Assembly (NCBI GenBank): GCA_900551605.1
Contig: URWS01000018.1
Coordinates: 1-11,117 of the forward strand
Origin: an uncultured Collinsella sp.
Lineage (GTDB): Bacteria; Actinomycetota; Coriobacteriia; Coriobacteriales; Coriobacteriaceae
Direction: 5' to 3'
DNA length: 11,117 nt
Below the pieces are notes generated by a model, which was not told the DNA's origin, did no database searches, and was given only the letters and a program-made list of their open reading frames with translations. The position numbers and the translations under genes were made by a program. Positions 1 to 5,648 of the stretch are shown here, in pieces. Each line of letters opens with the position of its first letter. Position 1 is the first letter of the stretch.

Positions 1-27
1 GCAGCGTCAGATGTGTATAAGAGACAG
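1..27. other. Nextera/Tn5 sequencing adapter remnant (not genomic)
   Basis: The first 27 bases match the 3' part of the Illumina Nextera read-1 adapter, including the whole 19-bp Tn5 mosaic end AGATGTGTATAAGAGACAG at 9-27. A natural transposon end is unlikely because the adapter-specific GCAGCGTC precedes the mosaic end. Genomic sequence therefore begins at base 28, and this is the end of an incompletely trimmed contig. Reading frames that run into it acquire artefact peptides (LSLIHI on the minus strand, MCIRDS and MYKRQ on the plus strand). Confidence 0.97.
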
Positions 28-510
28 CTCGAGCACGCGGCAGTCGGCCGGGACGGAGTCGCCCGCCTCGAGCATGATCACGTCACCGGGCACGAGCTCG
101 GCGCTCGGCAGGTGCACGAGCTTGCCGTCGCGCAGCACCTTGGACTGCGCCGCGCTCATCTCCTGCAGGGCCTCGAGAGCCTCCTCGCTTTTAGCCTCCT
201 GGACCACGCCCAGCACCGAGTTGACGATAACGACGAACATGATGATGGCGACATCGGCAAAGTCCGCCTCGCCCTTGACCATGCCCGTGAGCGCGCTGAT
301 GACGGCGGCAACGATCAGCATGATGACCATGGGGTCGGCCATCTGCTCAAAGAAGCGCTTCCACAACGGCGTCTTCTCGGCTTCCTCGAGCTTGTTAGGG
401 CCTGTCTTGGCGAGGCGCGACGACGCCTCGTCGTTGCTCAGGCCGAGGTCCTCATCGACACCTTGGTCGCTGAGTACCTCCGCCGCGGCGGACAGGTATT
501 CCTTTTGCAT
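28..510 (-). CDS. Calcium-transporting P-type ATPase, PMCA type (N-terminal part; 3' end lost at contig edge)
   Basis: This is the N-terminal 161 residues of a cation-pumping P-type ATPase, a membrane protein that uses ATP to export Ca2+ or a similar cation. Residues 20-57 look like the cation-ATPase N-terminal domain (GLSNDEASSRLAKTGPNKL, then an amphipathic KTPLWKRFFEQ stretch). Two membrane helices follow at about 59-78 and 84-104. The start of the actuator domain follows at 105-161, ending with the family motif LVPGDVIMLEAGDSVPADCR. The phosphorylation site (DKTGT) and nucleotide-binding domain would lie beyond the contig end, so ion specificity cannot be read. The ATG at 510 follows an AGGAGGGG Shine-Dalgarno (518-525). 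Residues after 161 (LSLIHI and the stop) come from the adapter, so this is truncation by assembly and not a pseudogene. The gene is divergent from pyk. Calcium is the best guess by overall resemblance to PMCA/SERCA-like bacterial pumps. Confidence 0.9.
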
Positions 511-517
511 ATAGAGT

Positions 518-572
518 CCCCTCCTGGGATTCGGGCCACTCAGCAGATTGATGCCCGATCATAATTCCCAGG
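518..572 (-). promoter_or_regulatory. Ca2+-ATPase leader: Shine-Dalgarno and imperfect hairpin, possible -10
   Basis: In the minus sense, CCTGGGA and TCGGGC (553-572) can pair with GCCCGA and TCCCAGG (523-536), giving a 13-bp stem interrupted by a 7-nt bulge. Its 3' edge overlaps the AGGAGGGG ribosome-binding site (518-525). A -10-like TATGAT lies at 558-563 (minus) but has no convincing -35. The hairpin exists in RNA only if transcription starts further upstream than that -10, so the two readings are alternatives. Confidence 0.35.
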
Positions 573-857
573 AGAAGGGCAAGGGCTCATCAAGGCTGCC
601 GTGCTGAGCGGCAGTTGATAGTGGAGCTATGGTACCCCAAAGCGGCGCGTCTAGCCAAAACATTCCAATTGGAAACACGGCTCGAGTGCAACGATGCAGA
701 CCGTATGATGTTCGACATTGATAAAACGTTTTTTCTTCGGTGCATCATCAAACTGAAATATCGCCCAGATAGCAGCGGTTAGAACGGTTGGTGAAGTTTT
801 TGCATATACCGTTTATTCGCAAAAAATGAACTTCTAATTCGGCATACGGTCGATTTT
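573..857. other. Divergent intergenic region with palindromes, no gene seen
   Basis: No credible coding frame is present between the ATPase leader and the pyk promoter, and the region is visibly richer in A and T than its neighbours. It contains a perfect 12-bp palindrome TTCCAATTGGAA at 663-674 and a perfect 10-bp palindrome AAAACGTTTT at 723-732. It also holds a bulged inverted repeat at 793-834, listed separately. These could be operators for either divergent gene; no regulator is recognisable from them. Confidence 0.5.
793..834. repeat. Bulged inverted repeat upstream of pyk promoter
   Basis: GAAGTT (793-798) and TTTGC (799-803) pair with GCAAA (819-823) and AACTTC (829-834). This gives an 11-bp stem with a 15-base loop and a 5-base bulge (824-828). 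It is centred roughly 80 bases upstream of the predicted pyk transcription start, so an operator or activator site is possible. No U-run follows, so a terminator is unlikely. Function is unknown. Confidence 0.5.
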
Positions 858-888
858 TTGGGGTATTCGGTCGGCATTTCGTTATAAT
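858..888 (+). promoter_or_regulatory. Predicted pyk promoter
   Basis: A perfect -10 hexamer TATAAT lies at 883-888. The best upstream -35 candidate is TTGGGG (858-863) with a long 19-bp spacer, so the -35 is weak and an activator may contribute. The start would fall near 895, giving a leader of about 57 nt before the pyk ATG. Two copies each of ATTCGG (837-842, 865-870) and CGGTCG (847-852, 868-873), spaced 28 and 21 bp, sit around the -35 region. Confidence 0.7.
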
Positions 889-951
889 CATCTCAGTTTT
901 ATTTCTTATGGTTTATCTATCAGCGCAAGACGATGTCAGATGGAGGTCTGA

Positions 952-2412
952 ATGTACAAGCGCACCAAGATTGTATGCACCATGGGTCCCGCCTGCGATA
1001 GCGACGAGACCATCCGTGAGATGATCAAGGCGGGCATGAACGTCGCCCGTTTTAACTTCTCGCACGGATCCTACGACGAGCACCACGGTCGCATCGAGCG
1101 CGTCCGTCGTATTTCCAAGGAGCTCGGTCTGCCCGTCGGCATCCTGCTCGACACCAAGGGCCCCGAGGTCCGCACCGGCCTTCTGGTCGATGGCAAGAAG
1201 GTTGCCGTCAAGACCGGCGATAAGATCGTCGTCACCGCTCAGCCCACGTCCGAGGATTTCCACGGCACCTCTGAGCACATCTCCCTCGACTACCTGGCTC
1301 TGCCCTCCGAGGTCGAGAAGGGCTCCCTTATCCTGATCGATGACGGTCTGGTTGCCCTCGAGGTCGAGTCCGTCGACGGCCAGGACATGACCTGCGTCGT
1401 TAAGAACGACGGCCTGATCGGCGAGCGCAAGGGCGTCAACATGCCCAACGTCAACATCTCGCTGCCCGCCATCACCGAGCGCGATCGTCAGGACATCCTC
1501 TTTGGCCTGACCGAGAACATCGACTACATCGCCGCTTCCTTCATCCGTGACGGCGAGTCCGTCCGCGGCATCCGCGAGCTTTGCCGCGAGAACGGTGGCG
1601 AGCACGTGACGATCTTCCCGAAGATCGAGTGCGCCCTGGGCGTCGAGAACTTCGACGAGATCCTCGAGGCTTCCGACGGCATCATGGTCGCCCGTGGCGA
1701 CCTGGGCATCGAGATCAAGCCCGAGCTCGTTCCGCACATCCAGAAGGAGATCATCGCCAAGTGCAACGCGGCCTACAAGCCCGTTATCACCGCTACGCAG
1801 ATGCTCGACTCCATGCAGCAGAACCCGCGCCCGACGCGCGCCGAGGTTGCCGACGTTGCTAACGCCATCTACGACGGCACCGACGCCGTTATGCTCTCTG
1901 GCGAGTCCGCTGCCGGTAAGTACCCGGTCGAGGCCGTTAAGATGCAGGCCAGCATTGCTCTCGAGACCGAGAAGTACCTCCCGGCTCACGCTCCGCTCGA
2001 GGTTCCGGCTGACGCTCACGGCACCCGCGTCGTCAACAACGTTGTGGGTATGTCCGCTGTGAACATGGCCACCACCGTTGGCGCCAAGTGCATCACCGTG
2101 CCGACGACCACCGGTCGTACCGCTCGCCTGATCTCGCACTTCCGTCCCAACATGCCGATCTGCGCGTTCTCCCGCCACGAGTGGGCCGTCCAGCAGATGA
2201 TTATGTACTGGGGCGTTATCCCGCACCAGGCCGAGATTACCCAGGGCACCGTCAACGGCACGATCGTCAAGGCGATCGAGACCGCTAAGGAGCTCGGCTA
2301 CGTCAAGGCCGGCGATCTGACCGTCGCTACCGCTGGCGATCCCCGCATGAGCGTCCAGCTCGAGGATAAGGTCTCCTCGACCAACGTCGCTTACGTCGCT
2401 CAGGTGCGCTAA
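952..2412 (+). CDS. pyk: Pyruvate kinase
   Basis: This enzyme transfers phosphate from phosphoenolpyruvate to ADP, giving pyruvate and ATP, the last ATP-forming step of glycolysis in the cytoplasm. The 486-residue length fits the standard bacterial enzyme without the extra C-terminal PEP-utiliser-like domain of Bacillus. Visible landmarks are TKIVCTMGPA (5-14), NVARFNFSHG (30-39, including nucleotide/PEP-binding Arg33 and Asn35), the start of the B domain after DTKGPEVRTG (67-76), FPKIEC (222-227, catalytic Lys224 and metal ligand Glu226), GIMVARGDLGIE (243-254, metal ligand Asp250) and ATQMLDSM (281-288). PTRAEVADVANAIYDGTDAV spans 294-313. The C-terminal third is the regulatory domain. The ATG is preceded by GGAGG at 942-946 with a 5-base gap. 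The gene stands alone: it has its own promoter and a strong terminator directly after it. All active-site residues I can identify are intact. Confidence 0.98.
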   Translation: MYKRTKIVCTMGPACDSDETIREMIKAGMNVARFNFSHGSYDEHHGRIERVRRISKELGLPVGILLDTKGPEVRTGLLVDGKKVAVKTGDKIVVTAQPTSEDFHGTSEHISLDYLALPSEVEKGSLILIDDGLVALEVESVDGQDMTCVVKNDGLIGERKGVNMPNVNISLPAITERDRQDILFGLTENIDYIAASFIRDGESVRGIRELCRENGGEHVTIFPKIECALGVENFDEILEASDGIMVARGDLGIEIKPELVPHIQKEIIAKCNAAYKPVITATQMLDSMQQNPRPTRAEVADVANAIYDGTDAVMLSGESAAGKYPVEAVKMQASIALETEKYLPAHAPLEVPADAHGTRVVNNVVGMSAVNMATTVGAKCITVPTTTGRTARLISHFRPNMPICAFSRHEWAVQQMIMYWGVIPHQAEITQGTVNGTIVKAIETAKELGYVKAGDLTVATAGDPRMSVQLEDKVSSTNVAYVAQVR

Positions 2413-2440
2413 AACGCGCTTGCAAGCATACTTGCATTGC

Positions 2441-2477
2441 AAAGGGCCCGGAAGGCTTCGCCTTCCGGGCCCTTTTT
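2441..2477 (+). terminator. Strong intrinsic terminator of pyk
   Basis: A perfect stem pairs AAAGGGCCCGGAAGGC (2441-2456) with GCCTTCCGGGCCCTTT (2460-2475) around a 3-base TTC loop. It ends in a run of five T (2473-2477). It begins 28 bases after the pyk stop codon. The A-tract on the 5' side gives it some potential in both directions. Confidence 0.96.
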
Positions 2478-2835
2478 CTGTGCCAATGCCGCCGCATGGC
2501 AAAACACGCACTCATTTCTTTACCAAAAGCGCGAAATCCACCCTTCGAGGCCCAAAAAATAAAGCCCCAAGCGCTAAAAGTGTTCGCCCGGTGGCAAACC
2601 CACACCTCACACAGGGCTGATAAATCGTTTTAGCAAGAACCAAATCGACCTGGTTTTCGGAAGTATGCGGCAAATTCTGGAACCTCCGTGCACACCCTGT
2701 TTTTTCGCAACAAAATGCCTGATAAACTAGCCTCAAAAGCCAGGTCCGCTCATAGGGTTCAGATTTTGCCGCATACTTCCGGATTGACGCTGGCATCACT
2801 CGCTTCAAAGAGATGATTTCGGCCAGGAGGGCATT
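2478..2835. other. Intergenic region upstream of the AbiEi/DUF559-like gene
   Basis: No convincing gene is seen here. A minus-strand frame from 2859 to 2512 has no family resemblance or good ribosome-binding site. The region is less GC-rich than the flanking genes. Its main content is a long-spaced inverted repeat (listed separately). A weak promoter-like pair, T-rich 2700-2705 and TAAACT 2723-2728, sits between the arms with a 17-bp spacer; this would put the leader start near 2735. The octamer CTGATAAA occurs twice, once on each side of the left arm. Confidence 0.45.
2658..2781. repeat. Near-perfect long-spaced inverted repeat upstream of 2836-3909
   Basis: The left arm, CGGAAGTATGCGGCAAA followed by TTCTGGAACC (2658-2684), is matched by the reverse complement of 2757-2781 (CGGAAGTATGCGGCAAA, then ATCTGAACC). 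The core 2659-2679 against 2760-2780 agrees at 20 of 21 positions. The spacer is about 72-80 bases. Possible roles are a pair of inverted regulator sites flanking a promoter, or the ends of a small mobile or recombination unit. The sequence alone does not decide. Confidence 0.85.
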
Positions 2836-3909
2836 ATGGACCTGACGCTTTGTGGGCAATCCGCCTTTAACTACTACCGCATCCCGCCGCAGGTATTAGG
2901 CCTTTACCCCGCCATTAGCCTTGGCAATATGGATCGCAGATGTTGTGGCCTCGGAAGTCATGCAGTTGTAAAAGACCTGCTTCACGCACCACTTCACAGG
3001 CTTGTATTCACTCGGGCACAATCCGGGTCGCGAAGCCTGTTTAAATCGCACCTCCTGACCCAAGAGCCACCTCCGGGGTCGTTTAGGCAGACTGAACATG
3101 GATTTGATGTCACTTCACCGGAGTTCACGCTGCTCAGCCTTGCCACGCAGGTCTCACGCAACCAGTTACTCATGGCGTGCTACGAGATGTGCGGCTCCTT
3201 TGCAGTGTTTAAGCCCTGCGAGCGAACGCAACAACAACTCGATGAAGCTATTTCGCTTAAGTTCATTCCACCCAACTGCGGCTGGGAGCGAGTTAACGAC
3301 ACCAAGGGCAATGACACCAACTTGTGGAAGCGCACGCCGCTTCTTACCGCAACGGATATCGCCGCGTTCGCCAAGCAAGCCGCAGGCCTGCGCGGCGTCA
3401 AACAACTGCGCTGGGCGGCCGAGCACATGACGGGGCAGGCCGCCTCGCCCTTCGAAGTACAAACCTCCATGCTTATCTCGCTCCCCCGCGACGAGGGCGG
3501 CCAGGGCATCGAGATCGCCAACAACGCGCGCATCCCGCTCAGTGAAGCCGCACGTTCGCTGTATGACAAAACCTGCTGCTACGCCGATATCCTCATCGAA
3601 AGCGCCACCGACAGCATGGGCGTCATTCTGGAATGCCAAGGCCGCTCTGCCCACGACAGCGAAGCCGCGAGCCTCTCCGATGCCGAGCGCGCCACCGCAC
3701 TCACAAGCATGGGCTACGACGTCATCCAAATTACCTATGACCAGATCAAGGAGAAGAAGAGCTTCGATCACATAGCCGAGCTCATCCATAAAAAGGCCGG
3801 GCTTCCCCACATCCCAAAGACCAAACAGGAGCGCATTGCCGAAGATACCTTACGGCAAGAGCTACTTGTCGATTGGGTTGAGCTATTCACTGCCGGGCCG
3901 GCCAGCTAG
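2836..3909 (+). CDS. Uncharacterised AbiEi-like / DUF559-like (putative PD-(D/E)XK nuclease fold) protein
   Basis: I do not know a characterised function for this 357-residue soluble protein. Residues 1-130 recall the AbiEi-type antitoxin family: a basic stretch, then SPEFTLLSLATQVSRNQLL (94-112), the place where relatives carry a Pro-Glu-(x)-(x)-Leu-Leu segment. From about 203 it resembles DUF559, a Vsr-related PD-(D/E)XK-like fold: ASPFEVQTSMLISL (203-216), YADILIE (249-255), ILECQGRSAHD (264-274), and SDAERATALTSMGYDVIQIT (281-300). Candidate catalytic residues are Glu207, Asp251, Glu266 and Gln268 (Gln in place of the usual Lys), His273 and Asp282. Actinobacterial proteins combining these two parts are common but functionally undefined. 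No signal peptide or membrane helix is visible. The ATG follows AGGAGG at 2825-2830 with 5 bases between. No partner toxin or antitoxin gene is adjacent. The stop codon shares a CTAG with the convergent gene. Residue roles are inference from pattern only. Confidence 0.7.
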   Translation: MDLTLCGQSAFNYYRIPPQVLGLYPAISLGNMDRRCCGLGSHAVVKDLLHAPLHRLVFTRAQSGSRSLFKSHLLTQEPPPGSFRQTEHGFDVTSPEFTLLSLATQVSRNQLLMACYEMCGSFAVFKPCERTQQQLDEAISLKFIPPNCGWERVNDTKGNDTNLWKRTPLLTATDIAAFAKQAAGLRGVKQLRWAAEHMTGQAASPFEVQTSMLISLPRDEGGQGIEIANNARIPLSEAARSLYDKTCCYADILIESATDSMGVILECQGRSAHDSEAASLSDAERATALTSMGYDVIQITYDQIKEKKSFDHIAELIHKKAGLPHIPKTKQERIAEDTLRQELLVDWVELFTAGPAS

Positions 3910-4754
3910 CAGCTAGCAATCAGGGGCAGCGCAGGCACATCGGGCGATTCGACACGGGCGGCAAAACCCGCCTCGGTCAGCTCGATGACCTCGGTAAACG
4001 TTGCGTCGAAGAATTTCTCGGTCAGCAGGCGGTATGGCGGATGGTCGGGCTCGCCGGGGTTTTCGCGCACGATCTCGTGCATAACGCCGATGGTCTTGAG
4101 CACATACTCCTTATGGATGGGATACTGCCCAAAACGCGTCGCCGCAGTATACAGGCGATCGGTCGCGCGCGGAATCGAAACAATGCCGAGCGTCTTGCCG
4201 AACCAGTCAAAGTCGCCTTGCTTTTTAATGCGGAACTCCTCGCACGGCTTGCCGCCGTGCGCCTCCAGGTACTGATTCACGCGCGTATTCCACACGGTAT
4301 CGGCCACAAGGTGAGACCAAACGCCCAGCGTCAGATCGAGCAGCGACTGCGCCACGTCATCGGGCGCGAGCGAAAGCTCGCTAGCACCGGGACCGGCAAC
4401 CGGCTCGGTATCCTTGTAGCGTTGGGGATAATGTACCCGATTGAGTCGCTCGCGCTCCTCGACAATCGAGGTCGCGGCAGCCGGCGTACCAACAGGCGCC
4501 CCTTTGAGCAGCGGCGCCACATAGGTATCCCAGAACTCATGCTCACGAGGCTTAGGGATAGGCTCGGGCTTTGCAAAGTGCGTAATGCGATACGGGATGG
4601 GATCGGCGATGCCAGGGACCATATAGCCCACGAAGATATCCGGAACCACGCAGCCAAACAAAAAGGCATTGCGGTCGCGCACGCTATTGGCAAGCGCACC
4701 GGTGCGCTCCAGCAAACGCTCCGTCTGAGCGATATGAATGTTCCAGCTTGGCAT
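3906..4754 (-). CDS. Zinc-dependent phospholipase C-like family protein (cytoplasmic)
   Basis: The protein looks like the Zn-dependent phospholipase C / S1-P1-like fold. In this family several His and Asp residues bind up to three zinc ions and hydrolyse phosphate esters. Counting from the upstream ATG (4766), the visible candidate ligands are Trp8 and His11 in MPSWNIH, Asp43 in GCVVPDI, His63 and the block GVWSHLVADTVWN (148-160) with His152 and Asp156. Spacing resembles the family, but the substrate is unknown. Unlike secreted clostridial phospholipases there is no signal peptide, so the protein is probably intracellular. I prefer the ATG at 4754. It gives MPSWNIH at the N-terminus, has GGGGG (4760-4764) five bases upstream, and leaves room for a leader after the predicted promoter. 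The ATG at 4766 (286 residues) is the alternative. Transcribed separately from cbiO and convergent with 2836-3909. Confidence 0.75.
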   Translation of the reverse strand: MPSWNIHIAQTERLLERTGALANSVRDRNAFLFGCVVPDIFVGYMVPGIADPIPYRITHFAKPEPIPKPREHEFWDTYVAPLLKGAPVGTPAAATSIVEERERLNRVHYPQRYKDTEPVAGPGASELSLAPDDVAQSLLDLTLGVWSHLVADTVWNTRVNQYLEAHGGKPCEEFRIKKQGDFDWFGKTLGIVSIPRATDRLYTAATRFGQYPIHKEYVLKTIGVMHEIVRENPGEPDHPPYRLLTEKFFDATFTEVIELTEAGFAARVESPDVPALPLIASC

Positions 4755-4779
4755 AGCCACCCCCATAAAAACCTGGATA

Positions 4780-4788
4780 ACTATACCA
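4780..4788 (-). promoter_or_regulatory. Extended -10 promoter for the phospholipase C-like gene
   Basis: In the minus sense the sequence reads TGGTATAGT, an extended -10 element (TGn plus TATAGT, one mismatch to TATAAT) with no recognisable -35 at normal spacing. Transcription would start near 4773, leaving about 18 nt before the ATG at 4754 but only about 6 nt before the ATG at 4766. This is a second reason to prefer the downstream start. Confidence 0.5.
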
Positions 4789-4795
4789 TCACGGC

Positions 4796-4813
4796 AAAGC
4801 CGCGCGGGCGGCT
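4796..4813 (-). terminator. Weak hairpin after cbiO, possible terminator
   Basis: In the minus sense AGCCGC and GCGGCT form a 6-bp stem around a 4-base loop, followed by only three T. It lies 20 bases past the cbiO stop codon. The short stem and minimal T-run make it a weak candidate, so read-through into the phospholipase C-like gene is possible. Confidence 0.3.
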
Positions 4814-4833
4814 ACGCACGCTCTACGCAGCAA

Positions 4834-5604
4834 CTATTCCGCAGTGCCGCTCTCGGTTCCATACGACGACACCGGCGCCTCAACCACATGGTGATATCGA
4901 TCGATATAGATGGCGCGGGCACCCAGGCGCCGCACCAAATCCTGATGGTGTGTGCTCATCAAGACCGTCTTGCCGGCAGCAACATAGGCCAGTAGAAAGT
5001 TGACCACGATGTCGCACGAGTCCTCGTCAAGTCCGTTGGTGGGCTCGTCGAGCACCAGGATATCCGGGTTCATCGACACCACCGCAGCCAGCGCAACGCG
5101 CTTCTTTTGCCCGCCCGAGAGCTGATAGGGAGAGACGTCGGCAAGATCGGCAACCTGGAACAGCTCCATGGCATCGCGGACGTGGCGCTCGAGCTCGTCT
5201 GCCGGCAGCCCCATTTGAGCCGGGCCAAACGCGACTTCCTCGCCGACCGTGGCACAAAAGAGCTGCGCATCGGCGTTTTGGAACACAAAGCCCACGCGCT
5301 GATGGAACCGCTGGGCCGTCGCGGAATCCTTGAGATATGCGGCATCGACCGCATGCCCGTCGAACAGGTACGCACCCGCGTCCGCGAGCTCAAGGCCGTT
5401 AATAAGGCGCATGATCGTCGTCTTGCCGCAGCCGTTGGGACCTAGCAGGGCAACGAGCTCTCCACGGTCCACCTGCAGCGAAACGCCGTCGACCACCGTA
5501 TGGCCCGCATAGGAAAACACCACGTCACGAAACTCGATGAGCGGCGTGACCTCGGTGCCGGCAGCACTGCTCGCACCCATCGCGCCATTTGTATCGTTTG
5601 CCAA
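4834..5604 (-). CDS. cbiO: Energy-coupling factor transporter ATP-binding protein CbiO (Ni/Co)
   Basis: This 256-residue ATPase powers the ECF metal importer with CbiM and CbiQ on the cytoplasmic face of the membrane. All ABC motifs are present: Walker A GPNGCGKTT (55-63), Q-loop FVFQNADAQLF with Gln109, signature LSGGQKKR (162-169), Walker B ILVLDEPT (182-189, catalytic Glu187), D-loop NGLDE and switch His219 in STHH. Only one ATPase gene is present, so it likely works as a homodimer, as expected for CbiO/NikO-type systems. The start is TTG at 5604: GAAGGG (5612-5617) lies 7 bases upstream. The first ATG (5580) would remove eight residues and has no ribosome-binding site. It follows cbiQ by 44 bases and is the last gene of the operon. 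Metal specificity is not encoded in this subunit. Confidence 0.95.
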   Translation of the reverse strand: MANDTNGAMGASSAAGTEVTPLIEFRDVVFSYAGHTVVDGVSLQVDRGELVALLGPNGCGKTTIMRLINGLELADAGAYLFDGHAVDAAYLKDSATAQRFHQRVGFVFQNADAQLFCATVGEEVAFGPAQMGLPADELERHVRDAMELFQVADLADVSPYQLSGGQKKRVALAAVVSMNPDILVLDEPTNGLDEDSCDIVVNFLLAYVAAGKTVLMSTHHQDLVRRLGARAIYIDRYHHVVEAPVSSYGTESGTAE

Positions 5605-5648
5605 AACGTCGCCCTTCCCTACTCACATCGACGGTTCGACCGTCCGCG

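Noticed and set aside
1..27. Natural Tn5-type insertion end
   Set aside because: The bases before the mosaic end match the synthetic adapter, and the position is exactly the contig terminus.
11..564. Plus-strand frames beginning MCIRDS and MYKRQ
   Set aside because: Their starts lie in sequencing adapter and the rest is antisense to the ATPase gene.
2422..2435. Small hairpin GCAAG-CATA-CTTGC after the pyk stop
   Set aside because: Only 5 bp and directly followed by a much stronger terminator; no independent role is supported.
913..2511. A 532-codon open frame on the minus strand opposite pyk
   Set aside because: It is antisense to pyk over its whole length, runs through the pyk terminator, has repetitive Asp/Val/Gly/Leu composition and resembles no known protein.
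2512..2859. A 115-codon minus-strand frame in the pyk downstream region
   Set aside because: It spans the inverted repeat and the ribosome-binding site of the next gene, and has no recognisable domain. Its Cys pairs look coincidental.
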